Shown in pieces: positions 52,765-62,456 of a stretch of 64,000 nucleotides of DNA; position 1 is the first letter of the stretch; each line of letters opens with the position of its first letter. A program made the position numbers and the translations under genes. This DNA comes from Desulfobulbaceae bacterium. GTDB lineage: Bacteria; Desulfobacterota; Desulfobulbia; Desulfobulbales; SURF-16. The notes below the pieces were generated by a model. It searched no databases and had not been told where the DNA came from. It saw only the letters and a list, made by a program, of their open reading frames with translations. The stretch is taken from positions 40,392 to 104,391 of the forward strand of contig PKTX01000047.1 in NCBI GenBank assembly GCA_002868945.1, given 5' to 3'.

Positions 52765-53454
52765 ATGTCATACTTTCCCATCAATGTCGACATAGAGAAG
52801 CGCCCCTGCACCGTCATCGGCGGCGGCCGCGTCGGCCTGCGCAAGGTCAGGGGACTCCTTGCCTGCGGTGCCGCCGTCACCCTGATCAGCCCCGAGGCAA
52901 CCCCGGAACTGGCGACCATGGCCGCCGAGGGTCGCCTGGTCTGGCTGGCCCGAGGCTATCAGCCCGGCGACCTGGCCGACGCCTTTCTGGTCATTGCCGC
53001 CACGGACAACGAAACAGTCCAGGAGCAGGTCCATGCCGAGGCGGAACAGGCCAATATTCTGGTCAATGTGGCGGATGTGCCCAAGTGGTGCAACTTCATC
53101 CTGCCGGCCACCGTGCGACGCGGCGACCTGGCCATATCCATCTCCACGGCCGGGAAAAGTCCGGCCCTGGCCAAGAGATTACGGCAAGAGCTTGAAAAAT
53201 CATTTGGACCTGAGTATGGTCTAACCCTGGAACTAATGGGCGCACTGCGTCATTTAGTCCTGGACATGGGCCATCCCCACCGGGAGAACAAGGTAGTCTT
53301 TGAAAAACTGCTCCATCCGGAGCTGGTCACCTTTGTTGCCAGGCGTGACTGGCCGGCCATTTACAACCATATTCAATCCGTCCTGGGAGCTAATGTGGAC
53401 CTGAGCTGTCTTGATACCTTCCGCCGCAACCTCCACTCCGCCAGCGAGGCATAA
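52765..53454 (+). CDS. sirC: Precorrin-2 dehydrogenase / sirohydrochlorin ferrochelatase-type
   Basis: 229 residues, the stand-alone Met8p/SirC-like form without the methylase half of CysG. The NAD site is CTVIGGGRVGLRKVRGLLACGA, and VADVPKWCNFILPATVRRGDL and STAGKSPALAKRLRQELE are characteristic. It oxidises precorrin-2 to sirohydrochlorin, the branch point to sirohaem, cobalamin and, in sulfate reducers, haem by the alternative route. First gene of the tetrapyrrole operon. Confidence 0.92.
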   Translation: MSYFPINVDIEKRPCTVIGGGRVGLRKVRGLLACGAAVTLISPEATPELATMAAEGRLVWLARGYQPGDLADAFLVIAATDNETVQEQVHAEAEQANILVNVADVPKWCNFILPATVRRGDLAISISTAGKSPALAKRLRQELEKSFGPEYGLTLELMGALRHLVLDMGHPHRENKVVFEKLLHPELVTFVARRDWPAIYNHIQSVLGANVDLSCLDTFRRNLHSASEA

Positions 53455-53456
53455 GA

Positions 53457-54266
53457 ATGCTCTTCACCCTGTCCTACACCGTCTACGTGGTGGCCACCAC
53501 CCTCTACCTGGTCTTCTTCTTTTCACAAAACTCCAAGGTGCGTACCGTGGCCCGGCAGATCTTGCTGGCCGCCGGTATCCTCCACACCATCACCATTGTC
53601 GCCCGCTATCTGGCCGCCGGCCACACGCCGCTCACCACGCATCACGACACCATCTCCTTTTTTGCCTGGTCGGTGACCTGGGCCTTTCTCTCCTTCCGCT
53701 GGCGCTACCAGATCAAAAACTTCGGCTCCTTTGTCAGTCCCGTCATCCTGGCCCTGATGACGGTCGGCCTCTGCTCATCCAAGGCCATTACCGAGCTGCC
53801 GCCCGCCCTGCAGTCCGTCTGGCTGCCCATCCATGCCTCCATCGCCATTGCCGCCAACGGCTTTCTCGCCCTGGGATTTTGCGGCGGCATCATGTACCTC
53901 CTCCAGGATCGGGAGCTCAAGAAGAAACGTTTCGGCCTTTTCTACCATCGCCTGCCCTCCCTGGAGGCCCTGGATCACCTGAGTCAACACTGCCTGACCA
54001 TCGGCTTTCCACTCCTGACCCTGGGTATCATGACCGGCTCCCTCTGGGCCAAACAGGCCTGGGGCGCCTATTGGCAATGGGACCCGAAGGAAACATGGTC
54101 ACTCATTACCTGGCTGCTTTATGCCAGTCTCCTGCATCAACGTTTTGCCATTGGCTGGCGCGGCAGGCGCACGGCCATTATGTCGATCGTCGGTTTCATG
54201 GCGGTACTCTTCACCCTGTGGGGCGTCAACTTTCTTCTTAGCGGGGCACACAGCTATGTCCGTTGA
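53457..54266 (+). CDS. ccsA: CcsA/HemX-like cytochrome c assembly protein
   Basis: 269 residues with eight membrane segments. WQWDPKETWSLITWLLYA is the WWD-type haem-handling signature of CcsA/CcmC proteins; histidines in HTITIV, HDTISF, HASIAI and LLHQRFAI are placed like haem ligands. It may assist haem delivery for cytochrome c maturation, or act like HemX in regulating HemA. It starts 2 bp after sirC and overlaps hemA by 11 nt, so all three are translationally coupled. Confidence 0.88.
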   Translation: MLFTLSYTVYVVATTLYLVFFFSQNSKVRTVARQILLAAGILHTITIVARYLAAGHTPLTTHHDTISFFAWSVTWAFLSFRWRYQIKNFGSFVSPVILALMTVGLCSSKAITELPPALQSVWLPIHASIAIAANGFLALGFCGGIMYLLQDRELKKKRFGLFYHRLPSLEALDHLSQHCLTIGFPLLTLGIMTGSLWAKQAWGAYWQWDPKETWSLITWLLYASLLHQRFAIGWRGRRTAIMSIVGFMAVLFTLWGVNFLLSGAHSYVR

Positions 54267-55527
54267 GCAGATCCTCATCCTGGGGGTCAACCACAAGACC
54301 GCGCCGGTGGAGGTTCGTGAAAAGCTGGCCTTTCCCGACATTGAAGTGCCGCTGGCCATGCTGGGCGAGGTACCGGACTGCGAGGAGTTCTGTTTCATCT
54401 CCACCTGCAACCGGGTGGAGGTGATCTTCACCTCCAGCGATCCGGAAAGGACGGTACGCCACATTCGCTCCTTCCTCTTTGCCGCCAGCAATCTCTCCGA
54501 GGAAAAGGCCATTGAATACACCTACCTCCACCAGGGGAACGAGGCCATTACCCATCTCTACAGGGTGGCCTCAAGCCTTGACTCCATGGTGGTGGGCGAA
54601 CCGCAGATTCTCGGCCAGCTCAAGAATGCCTACCGCGAGGCCTCGGAGAGAAACTGTACCGGTGTCATCCTCAACCGCCTCATCCACAAGGCCTTTTCCG
54701 CGGCCAAGCGGGTTCGCTCCGAGACCAATATCGGCTCTTCCGCCGTCTCCATCAGTTATGCCGCAGTACAGCTGGCCAAAAAGATCTTCGGCGACCTGAA
54801 GAACAAAAAGGTTCTGCTGGCCGGTGCCGGCGAGATGGCGGAACTGGCGGCCGAACATCTCCTCAGCCAGGGCTGTACCGAAGTCATTGTTGCCAACCGC
54901 ACCCTGGAAAACGCCGTTAAACTGGCCAAACGGTTCAAGGGCAAGGCCGTGGGCTTAAACGAGTTGCACGATCAGCTTGAGCTCGTGGATATCATGGTGA
55001 GTTCCACCGGTGCCCCGGATCTTATCCTGCGCAAAAACGATGTCCAGCCCCTCATGCGGCGGCGACGCAACCGGCCCCTTTTCTTCATCGACATTGCCGT
55101 GCCGCGTGATCTTGACCCTAAACTCAACAATATCGACAATGTCTATCTCTACGATGTGGACGACCTCAGCCAGGTGGTGGAGATAAATAAGTCGGAACGC
55201 CACAACGAGGCGGCCAAGGCCGAACGCATCATCCTTGATGAGTCCCTCAAATTCCTGGGCTGGCTGGGCAATATGGCCCTGGCCCCCACCATTGCCGATC
55301 TGCGCCGCAAGGCCGAGGAGATCCGCCAGGCCGAAATGGCCAGAACCCTGGCCGGCCTCGACTTATCGGCAAAGGAGGCCAAGGCCATCGACAAACTGAC
55401 CTCCTCCATCATCAATAAGGTGCTCCATAATCCCATCCTCCACCTCAAAGAGGATTGTCACCAGAGCAACAAACAGATGAAGCTTGACATGATCCGCCGC
55501 TTCTTTGCCCTGGATCCGCGCAAATAA
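54256..55527 (+). CDS. hemA: Glutamyl-tRNA reductase
   Basis: 423 residues. GVNHKTAPVEVREKLAF, CEEFCFISTCNRVEV (catalytic Cys in STCNRVE), VVGEPQILGQLKNAY and the NADPH domain AGAGEMAELAAEHLLSQG; the C-terminal dimerisation helices follow. It reduces Glu-tRNA to glutamate-1-semialdehyde, starting tetrapyrrole synthesis by the C5 route. The start at 54256 matches the family N-terminus and lies inside the ccsA 3' end. Confidence 0.95.
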   Translation: MSVEQILILGVNHKTAPVEVREKLAFPDIEVPLAMLGEVPDCEEFCFISTCNRVEVIFTSSDPERTVRHIRSFLFAASNLSEEKAIEYTYLHQGNEAITHLYRVASSLDSMVVGEPQILGQLKNAYREASERNCTGVILNRLIHKAFSAAKRVRSETNIGSSAVSISYAAVQLAKKIFGDLKNKKVLLAGAGEMAELAAEHLLSQGCTEVIVANRTLENAVKLAKRFKGKAVGLNELHDQLELVDIMVSSTGAPDLILRKNDVQPLMRRRRNRPLFFIDIAVPRDLDPKLNNIDNVYLYDVDDLSQVVEINKSERHNEAAKAERIILDESLKFLGWLGNMALAPTIADLRRKAEEIRQAEMARTLAGLDLSAKEAKAIDKLTSSIINKVLHNPILHLKEDCHQSNKQMKLDMIRRFFALDPRK

Positions 55528-55549
55528 TCTGCCGTGTCGCCTGCCGCCC

Positions 55550-55975
55550 ATGGATAGCATCCTCGCCCACGAAACCCTGCTCTGGTGGCTGGCCGGAACC
55601 TCCCTGTTGACCTTTATCGCCACCCTCATTCTCGTCCCCTTTTTCCTGGTCCGACTACCGGCCGATTATTTTGCCCATGATAAACGGCTGCATGTGCCGT
55701 GGGCCGCAAACCATCCAGTGCTGAGGCCGGCCCTCCTTTTTATAAAAAACTGTGTCGGCCTCCTCTTTCTGCTGGCCGGCATTCTCATGCTTTTTTTACC
55801 CGGCCAGGGGCTGTTGACCATGGTCATGGGCGTTGTTCTGCTCGACATCCCCGGCAAATACCGGCTGGAGAGCTGGCTCATCTCCCACCGTCCCATCCTG
55901 CGGAGCATCAACTGGCTGCGTCGCCGCGCCGGCCGCCCCCAGCTCATTCTTGACGCCAAAAAGACCACCTCGTGA
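55550..55975 (+). CDS. PGPGW-like small membrane protein
   Basis: 141 residues with two or three membrane helices. The central LLAGILMLFLPGQGLLTMVMGVVLLD resembles the PGPGW-type putative transmembrane family, in which a proline-glycine turn splits two helices; here the turn is LPGQG. The function is unknown. It begins 22 bp after hemA and probably shares its transcript. The start MDSILAHETLL is preferred over an upstream ATG inside hemA. Confidence 0.65.
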   Translation: MDSILAHETLLWWLAGTSLLTFIATLILVPFFLVRLPADYFAHDKRLHVPWAANHPVLRPALLFIKNCVGLLFLLAGILMLFLPGQGLLTMVMGVVLLDIPGKYRLESWLISHRPILRSINWLRRRAGRPQLILDAKKTTS

Positions 55976-56121
55976 AGGGAAACGCCACACCGGTCGGCCC
56001 GCCTCCTCCACCTTGACAACGAGGCGCATTTCCTTGTTTTTTTGACATTTCCCCTGTTTTCCCGATAGAATGGATCGTCACCCACCCAGGAGCTGTTCTC
56101 GACCACAGGAGGAATTCGCCA

Positions 56122-57381
56122 ATGGTCTGCCCGAAGGGCATTACCATCCTTGCCACTGTCCTGCTCTGCAGCCTGACGGCCGGAAAAGCGCAGGCTACCG
56201 ACTCTGCAGCGGCCTGGGGCGCTGACCTGCGCCTTCGGGTTGTCGACCTCAACCGTATCCCCACCGAGGCGGCACGTACCTGGCCGGAAAACCGTTTCCT
56301 CCGTGTACGCAGCCGGCTCTGGGGCAGCTACCAGATCACCCCGCAACTGAGCTGCAGCGCCCGTCTGGTCAATGAATGGCGTGAATATGGCCATGACAAA
56401 GGAACCAACAACTATCAAAGCCTGGATGAAGTGGTCCTTGACAATCTCTATATCGACCTCGACAACCTCTTCAACCACCGCCTCAATCTGCGCATCGGCC
56501 GCCAGGACCTCACGTACGGTACCGGCAAGATTCTTCGCATCGGCACCCCCCTGGACAGCTCCCGCACCTACTACTTTAACGCGGTCAAGGCCTCGCTCCA
56601 CCTGGACTCCCTGCAGGCCGACTTCCTGGCCCTGCAGGTGGCTGCCGAGGATGAGCTGGCCATCCACAGTCGCGACCGTCCCCTGCTTGAGGGCGACGAA
56701 AACGGCGGCGGCCTCTATATCAAAAACAATCGCTTTCCGTCCGTACCGCAGGAATACTACTATTTCTACAAGCACGAACAGCGGGCCGCCAACCTGAACC
56801 TGCATACCGTGGGCCTGCGCTTCATGCCGAAATTCTCCGAACAACTGACCGCCAATCTGGAAATGGCCAAGCAGGCCGGCCACCGTCAGCACGAGACATC
56901 GGCGGGCGGCGAACTGCTCGACCTCTCCCTCTTCTACCGGCTCCCGCCATGGCGTCGGCTCAACAGCCGGCTTGACCTGAGCTACTACTACCTCTCCGGC
57001 GATGATCCGCACAGCCGCACGGATGAGGCCTGGCAGCCCCTCTGGGCCCGCTATCCGCAGTACATGAGTTACACCATGGTCCGCGCCCAGGTACCCCACT
57101 TTGCCGCCTGGTCCAACATCTCCATGCCCAGCACCGGCCTTGTCGTTGATATCACCTCCCGATTGAAACTCGCCACGCGCCTGGCCCTGGTCTACGCCCC
57201 GGAAGAGGGCCCCGGCGGCGGCCACAAGAAAGGGACTCTTTTTGTCTGCCGCCTCGCTTACACGATCAACAAAAAGTGGCGGGCCAATTTTCATCTGGAG
57301 GTAATGGATCCGGACGATTACTATAGTGTAAGCCATGGCCATGGCCATTACAGCCATTTTGAACTACGCCACCGCTTTTAG
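56122..57381 (+). CDS. Outer-membrane porin, alginate-export-like family
   Basis: 419 residues with a signal peptide (cleavage near AQA-TDS) and a long run of amphipathic beta strands ending in phenylalanine (HFELRHRF), typical of outer-membrane barrels. Stretches such as DLRLRVVDLNRIP, NRFLRVRSRLWGSYQIT and LNLRIGRQDLTYG resemble alginate-export porins, though the carried solute is not deducible. GGAGG is upstream of the ATG. It is followed by a binding protein and hybrid kinase at short spacing. Confidence 0.8.
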   Translation: MVCPKGITILATVLLCSLTAGKAQATDSAAAWGADLRLRVVDLNRIPTEAARTWPENRFLRVRSRLWGSYQITPQLSCSARLVNEWREYGHDKGTNNYQSLDEVVLDNLYIDLDNLFNHRLNLRIGRQDLTYGTGKILRIGTPLDSSRTYYFNAVKASLHLDSLQADFLALQVAAEDELAIHSRDRPLLEGDENGGGLYIKNNRFPSVPQEYYYFYKHEQRAANLNLHTVGLRFMPKFSEQLTANLEMAKQAGHRQHETSAGGELLDLSLFYRLPPWRRLNSRLDLSYYYLSGDDPHSRTDEAWQPLWARYPQYMSYTMVRAQVPHFAAWSNISMPSTGLVVDITSRLKLATRLALVYAPEEGPGGGHKKGTLFVCRLAYTINKKWRANFHLEVMDPDDYYSVSHGHGHYSHFELRHRF

Positions 57382-57408
57382 GAAAACAAACAAACCGCCG
57401 AAACGCCC

Positions 57409-58395
57409 ATGCAGACCACGCCCCCCATCACCCGGAGCATTCTTCTCCTGTGCAGCTTTTTTCTCTGCTTTGGGGCGGGATGCAGCCGAACCACGGAGGA
57501 GGAAAAGACCTACTCCATCGGCGTCATCAATTTCAGCAAGGCGGCCGAACCAGCCTTTCATGGTTTCCGCCAGGGCATGACCGAACGGGGCTATCGGGAA
57601 GGCCTTAATATCCGCTACCTCTACCAGGGCCATCTCACCGACAAGGATAAGCTGCTCGCCGAAGCCGCACGTTTGCTGGCAGCCGAGGTGGATCTAATCT
57701 TTGCCATGACAACGCCGGCCTCCCTGGCCGCCAAGAAGGTGACTGCCGGCACTGCCATTCCGGTGGTCTTCGGCCCGGTGAGCAACCCGGTTGCCAGCGG
57801 CCTGGTGACCAACCTCAAAGAACCGGGCGGCAACCTCACCGGCATCACCTTCTCCCAACAGGAGCCCAAGCGCCTGGAGTTCTTCAAAAACACCCTTCCG
57901 TCAATAAAGCGGATCTGCGTCCCATACAACTCCAAGGACCTGAGCCCCACCCGCAACCTGGAAACCCTTGCGGAAGCTGCCGCCAAGCTGGCCGTGGAGC
58001 TGGTGCCTGTCTCCCTGCATACCAATGCCGAAATTGACGCCTTTCTTGCCGACTTTCCGGCCGGCTTTGACGCCATCTACCTGCCCACCGACTCCCTGAT
58101 AGCCTCACGCGTCAACGATTTCGCAGCCCTGGCCATTGCCCGCAAACTCCCCCTGGCAACACCACACAAGGAAGGGGTGGCGGCCGGCGGGCTTCTCTCT
58201 TACGGCTTCAGCACCTTTGCGGTGGGCCGGCAGGCCGCCCATCTGGCCGACCAGATCCTGCGCGGTACACGGCCGGCCAACCTGCCGGTGGAGGTCACGG
58301 AATTTTCACCAACCATTAACCTGGCCACGGCCCGCAAGATCGGCGTCACCATCCCCGACACCGCTCTGCGGCAGGCCCTTATCATCAGAGATTAG
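57409..58395 (+). CDS. ABC-type substrate-binding lipoprotein
   Basis: 328 residues. The signal ends with a lipobox FGAGC (Cys about residue 25). The body has two periplasmic-binding lobes with YSIGVINFSKAAEPAFHGFRQGMTERGYREG and VVFGPVSNPVASGLVTNLKEPGGNLTGI, the ABC_sub_bind (TrpX/YnjB-like) family. No permease or ATPase is in the neighbourhood. It begins 27 bp after the porin and is followed 11 bp later by a hybrid kinase, so it likely acts as a sensory ligand receptor for that kinase rather than in uptake. Confidence 0.85.
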   Translation: MQTTPPITRSILLLCSFFLCFGAGCSRTTEEEKTYSIGVINFSKAAEPAFHGFRQGMTERGYREGLNIRYLYQGHLTDKDKLLAEAARLLAAEVDLIFAMTTPASLAAKKVTAGTAIPVVFGPVSNPVASGLVTNLKEPGGNLTGITFSQQEPKRLEFFKNTLPSIKRICVPYNSKDLSPTRNLETLAEAAAKLAVELVPVSLHTNAEIDAFLADFPAGFDAIYLPTDSLIASRVNDFAALAIARKLPLATPHKEGVAAGGLLSYGFSTFAVGRQAAHLADQILRGTRPANLPVEVTEFSPTINLATARKIGVTIPDTALRQALIIRD

Positions 58396-58406
58396 GCGGT
58401 TTTTCC

Positions 58407-61205
58407 ATGTTCAGCAAGATCGGCACCAGACTGACCAGCGCCTTTATCGCCCTGGCCGTCTTACCCATTCTCTTCCTGGGCACCTTTATTGCCCAGAAAA
58501 CCTATAGCGCGGCCCGGGAAAATGCCATCAGCGTCACCCAGCAGACCGCCCTGCGGGTGGCAGGCGAGGTGGAAAGCTTCATCCGGGACAAGGCCGGCCA
58601 CCTTGAACTGTTGACCAAGGTCCATGGCCTGCAAGGCCTGCCTCGTGTCGAACAGCGCCGAATCCTCCAGGAGCTCCTCCTCTTTCAGAATGCCTATGAT
58701 GAAATAAGCCTGCTGGACAACCAGGGCCGCGAGCTCATCAAGGTGCATCGCACCAGAATCATCAGCGACACCGACCTGGCCAGCCGGGCCAACAACAGAG
58801 AGTTTCAGGCCTCCATGCAGACCAGGAAGCCCTACTTCGGCCCTGTCCTCTTCCGGCCCGGCACCGGTGAACCTTACATGATCTGTGCCGTACCCTTGTT
58901 CGATACCAAAAGCGGTGCCATAACCGGCCTGCTGGTGGGCGACCTGCGCCTTAAAAAGATGTGGGATTTACTGGCAGCCATCAAACATCGGCCCGGCGAG
59001 AATGTCTATATCGCCAACCAGCAAGGCCTGATCATCGCCCACAAGAACCCCTCCATTGTCCTGCGCGGCACCAGAACAACTTTTGATCTTGCCGGTGCTG
59101 AACACAACATGGAAAATCACATCGGCCTTTTCACCGATGAGGCCATTATCGGAGATCACGACATCTTTCTGGGCGAACAGCGCCTCCATGTCATCTCGGA
59201 ATGGCAAAAGGAGAATGCCCTCTCCCTGGCCTACCGCATGCTCCTGGTGATCGGCTCCGGCACCTTGGCGGCCCTGAGTGCCGCCATCCTCCTCGTCATT
59301 CCGGTGGTCTCCGCTATTGTTCGACCCATCCGGAAGTTGGCCGCCACGGCCCGCCGCATTGAACAGGGCGACATCAATGAGGAGGCCGGCATCACCAACA
59401 ACGATGAGATCGGCGAACTGGCCAGGGCCTTTAACCGGATGACCGCCCAGCTTCGCACTTCCGTGACCGCCCTCAGGACAGAGGTGGCTGAACGGGCCGA
59501 CATCCAGAAGGCCCTGCAACGGGAACTGCTCATCAACGAATCCCTGGCCGCTGTCTCCAAGGTCATGCTCGCCAGCGACGATATTAACGAGATCGCCCAG
59601 GAAGTCTTGCAACGCGCCCAGGCCTTGACCGACAGCGAACATGGCTATGTGGGCTATATAGACCCACGCACCGCCAGCCTGGTCACTCCCACCATCACCG
59701 CCATGCTGGGCAAGGAGTGCCGGCTTATGGAGCAAAACAACAGGCTGGAGTTTCCTGCTGAACCAGGTGGCCACTATGGCCATCTCTGGGGCGTCTCCCT
59801 CAACACCAAGGAAGCCTTTATTGCCAACACGCCGGCCAGCCATCCCGCCGCCGACGGCTGCCCCGAGGGGCATGTCCCCCTTGTCCGCTTTATGTCCGTA
59901 CCGGTGCTCTTCAACAACAGGCTCATCGGCCAGATCAGCCTGGCCAATGGCCCCATTGACTATGAGAGGCGCGATATCGAGGCCATAGAGCGTCTGGCCC
60001 GTCTCTACGCCCTGGCCCTTAATCGCGTCCACACTTTACAGGAAAAGGAACAGCTGATCAGCAACCTGCGCCAGTCTCAGAAGATGGAGGCCATCGGCAC
60101 CCTGGCCGGCGGCATTGCCCATGACTTCAACAACATGTTGACCCCTATCCTGGGTTACTCCGAAATAGCCCTCCTCCGCCTCAAGCCCGGCGATGATCTC
60201 TTTGAGCATATTGAGGCCATTCATCTGGCAGCCAACCGGGCCAAGGAGCTCATCAAACAGATACTCACCTTCAGCCGCCAGCAGGAACACGAGCTGGTGC
60301 CAGTTACCATGCAGCCCATCCTGCGGGAGACCATCAAGCTCCTGCGTTCATCCCTGCCCACCACCATAGAGCTTCGTGAGGATATAGCTCCGGAGTGCGG
60401 CGCCATCATGGCCGACCTCACCCAGCTGCAGCAGGTTGTCATGAATCTCGGCACCAATGCCTATCATGCCATGGATGATGCAGGCGGCATCCTGAGCATC
60501 TCACTCAGACAAGCCGAAATTACCCCTACCGACCCCCTGGCCCGGCAGGGCCTGCCGCCGGGCCGCATTGCCTGTCTGGAGATCAGCGACACAGGCTCCG
60601 GCATGGATGGTGCCACCCTGCAACGGATCTTCGAACCCTATTTCACCACCAAGGAAAAGGGCAAGGGCACGGGCATGGGCCTGGCCATGGTGCATGCCAT
60701 CATCAGCAACCACAAGGGCCACATCAATGTCTACAGTGAGCCGGGCCGCGGCACGACCTTCAAGATCTATTTGCCCGTTATCCCTGCCGCCGAGCAGGGC
60801 AGGGAGCAGGAAAAGAGCGCGCCCGCCACCGGCGGCAGCGAACAGATCCTCCTGGTGGACGATGAAGAGCCCATTGTCCTCATGCTGCGCGACATGCTGC
60901 GCAACCTGGGCTATCAGGTCACCGCCATCACCCGCAGCCCCGAGGCCCTTGACGTCTTTCAGGCCCATCCCGACAAGTTTGACCTGGTTATCACGGATCA
61001 GACCATGCCGGAGCTGACCGGCGGCCAACTGGCCAAAGAGATGCTGGCCATCAGAGCCGACCTTCCCATTATCCTCTGCACCGGCTTCAGTGAAATCTTA
61101 ACCGAGGAGATGGCCAGACAGATCGGCATTCGGCAGTACATCATGAAGCCTGTTATTATTCAGGAATTGGCCCAGAAGATCCGGGCTGTCCTGGAGACGG
61201 ATTGA
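58407..61205 (+). CDS. Hybrid sensor histidine kinase (Cache-HAMP-GAF-HisKA-HATPase-REC)
   Basis: 932 residues. A membrane segment (AFIALAVLPILFLGTFIA) leads into a periplasmic Cache-like domain (to about 275), a second membrane helix, HAMP (IRKLAATARRIEQGDINEEAGI), GAF (about 390-560), HisKA with GTLAGGIAHDFNNMLTPILGY (H is the phosphosite), HATPase (DTGSGMDGATLQRIFEPYFTT; GKGTGMGLAMVHAI) and a C-terminal receiver (LLVDDEEPIVLML; phospho-Asp in LVITDQTMPELTG). It probably takes its signal from the substrate-binding lipoprotein encoded just upstream. No DNA-binding partner is nearby. Confidence 0.92.
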   Translation: MFSKIGTRLTSAFIALAVLPILFLGTFIAQKTYSAARENAISVTQQTALRVAGEVESFIRDKAGHLELLTKVHGLQGLPRVEQRRILQELLLFQNAYDEISLLDNQGRELIKVHRTRIISDTDLASRANNREFQASMQTRKPYFGPVLFRPGTGEPYMICAVPLFDTKSGAITGLLVGDLRLKKMWDLLAAIKHRPGENVYIANQQGLIIAHKNPSIVLRGTRTTFDLAGAEHNMENHIGLFTDEAIIGDHDIFLGEQRLHVISEWQKENALSLAYRMLLVIGSGTLAALSAAILLVIPVVSAIVRPIRKLAATARRIEQGDINEEAGITNNDEIGELARAFNRMTAQLRTSVTALRTEVAERADIQKALQRELLINESLAAVSKVMLASDDINEIAQEVLQRAQALTDSEHGYVGYIDPRTASLVTPTITAMLGKECRLMEQNNRLEFPAEPGGHYGHLWGVSLNTKEAFIANTPASHPAADGCPEGHVPLVRFMSVPVLFNNRLIGQISLANGPIDYERRDIEAIERLARLYALALNRVHTLQEKEQLISNLRQSQKMEAIGTLAGGIAHDFNNMLTPILGYSEIALLRLKPGDDLFEHIEAIHLAANRAKELIKQILTFSRQQEHELVPVTMQPILRETIKLLRSSLPTTIELREDIAPECGAIMADLTQLQQVVMNLGTNAYHAMDDAGGILSISLRQAEITPTDPLARQGLPPGRIACLEISDTGSGMDGATLQRIFEPYFTTKEKGKGTGMGLAMVHAIISNHKGHINVYSEPGRGTTFKIYLPVIPAAEQGREQEKSAPATGGSEQILLVDDEEPIVLMLRDMLRNLGYQVTAITRSPEALDVFQAHPDKFDLVITDQTMPELTGGQLAKEMLAIRADLPIILCTGFSEILTEEMARQIGIRQYIMKPVIIQELAQKIRAVLETD

Positions 61206-61470
61206 CAGGCCGCCCATCCCCTCTCCCTTTTCAAGAATTAAGCATGCTGTCCCTGGAACTCCCACTGTCCCTGGAACACCTGAGACAAAAGCCAAAAGTG
61301 GATCTGACCCCTTATCCAAAGAATTCCTGGCGGCAAAAGGCCTCCTGACACAGTGGCAAGGCCGTCTACGAGGCGGCGAAATGCCGTGGAATATGCAGAT
61401 AGTGATGTTTTGGGAATGGGAGTAAGGAGACCTTCGTTGCTTGTTGCAGTTTGGGTGCCAATTGATGTTT

Positions 61471-61498
61471 ACTACTTTTTGCTTGCCCAAAAAGTAGT
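61471..61498. repeat. Hairpin related to 4551-4600
   Basis: ACTACTTTTTG (61471-61481) and CAAAAAGTAGT (61488-61498) form a perfect 11-bp stem with a 6-nt loop. Confidence 0.5.
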
Positions 61499-62132
61499 GC
61501 AAAAAGGGCCCCCCAGCAGCCCTGGCCTGACGGCGCGCTCGTTTTCTTTCGTGAAAGGGGAATTTCAGAAACTCACCCCCTGCGGGTGTTCAGACATGCT
61601 GAAATTCAAATCCCTTCCCCAAAAGAAAACGAGCTCAGGACTGGATGGGGACCTGTAACAAGGATGCCCTGCGGGCTCTATGGGATTTTTTGACCCGGCC
61701 CATTCCGGGTCGCACTCGCGCCGTACTTTTTCTTCGTTCTGATCGCCAGGACACACAGAAATACAACCGACAGCATGAAATAGGTTGTCAGGATCTTTTA
61801 TGCACAGTAGCATGCACGATTACACACCCCAGGTCAGACCAGCAACTTCGCCTTACAACCTGCTTTTTGACGCCCCAAAAGCCCCTCTAAGCCTCAATAA
61901 CGCCTGGTTGTGAAACATATAATAAATAAATTCAAGTTGTTAGCTTGGTCCGCCCCCAGATCAATGCCACAGATCAGAGCTCCCCTGGGCTCAAGGGGTA
62001 TCACTTAATATCGCAATAAGTGGAAACCGACCCGTTTAAATGTAATAAGCGGACAAAAAACAGGCGAGTTTTCCATGTTTACCGTTTTAATATGGAAATA
62101 AGTGGAAATCCCGTCCACCTATAGGGGGTGAT

Positions 62133-62252
62133 ATGACGGACAAGATTCCATTTATTACACTGTTCGGCGGTGAAGATAGTACCCATGAACATGAAAATTA
62201 TTGGGGAAAAGTAAAGATGTTCGATAGACTGATTCAAGAAATTCAAAGTTAA
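62133..62252 (+). CDS. 39-residue small ORF with strong ribosome-binding site
   Basis: ATG at 62133 directly after AGGGGGTGAT, stop TAA at 62250-62252. The product starts MTDKIPFITLFGGEDSTHEH and is moderately hydrophilic. It matches no family I know. It may be a real small gene, or the front of a gene cut by an insertion or deletion; the DNA after the stop shows no continuation in another frame. Confidence 0.3.
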   Translation: MTDKIPFITLFGGEDSTHEHENYWGKVKMFDRLIQEIQS

Positions 62253-62419
62253 GAAGCATGGCGGCTCAAAATAACCAACTATATTTTTTTAAATGCTCAA
62301 TTCCACTATTGTGTTGCAAGAAAACTTCTTTCTCTTGCCCCTTCATTCCCTAACTTTAACAGCACATTAATCGAATTTTCCTGAGAAATAAGAAGAAGTC
62401 TAACCTGTAGCAAAATTAT

Positions 62420-62450
62420 TTGACTTTGCGCAGATGGTTGTGTATACAAC
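62420..62450 (+). promoter_or_regulatory. MarR promoter with overlapping operator
   Basis: TTGACT (62420-62425), 17-bp spacer and TATACA (62443-62448). A near-perfect dyad GTTGTGTATACAAC (62437-62450) covers the -10. The ATG lies only 9 bp after the -10, so the transcript should be almost leaderless. The placement suggests autoregulation by the MarR product. Confidence 0.7.
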
Positions 62451-62456
62451 TATCGT

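Larger units (their letters stand above)
61206..62419. other. Transition region, repeats and hairpins
   Basis: Mostly without supported genes. It holds a duplicated CTGTCCCTGGAAC (61248, 61267), a REP-like AAAAGTGGATCTGACCCC near 61293, a CTACTTTTTG hairpin (61471-61498), and from about 61900 an AT-rich segment with AATAAGTGGAAA (62023, 62094) and GTAATAAGCGGAC (62048). The latter resemble the multiple short repeats at ends of IS21-type elements, but no transposase is present. Confidence 0.4.

Noticed and set aside
61645..61890. 81-codon frame after the hybrid kinase
   Set aside because: No ribosome-binding site and no domain; composition is that of non-coding repeat remnants.
62020..62130. 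IS21-type element end
   Set aside because: Short AATAAGTGGAAA repeats resemble IS21 ends but no istA/istB or second end could be identified, so no element was called.
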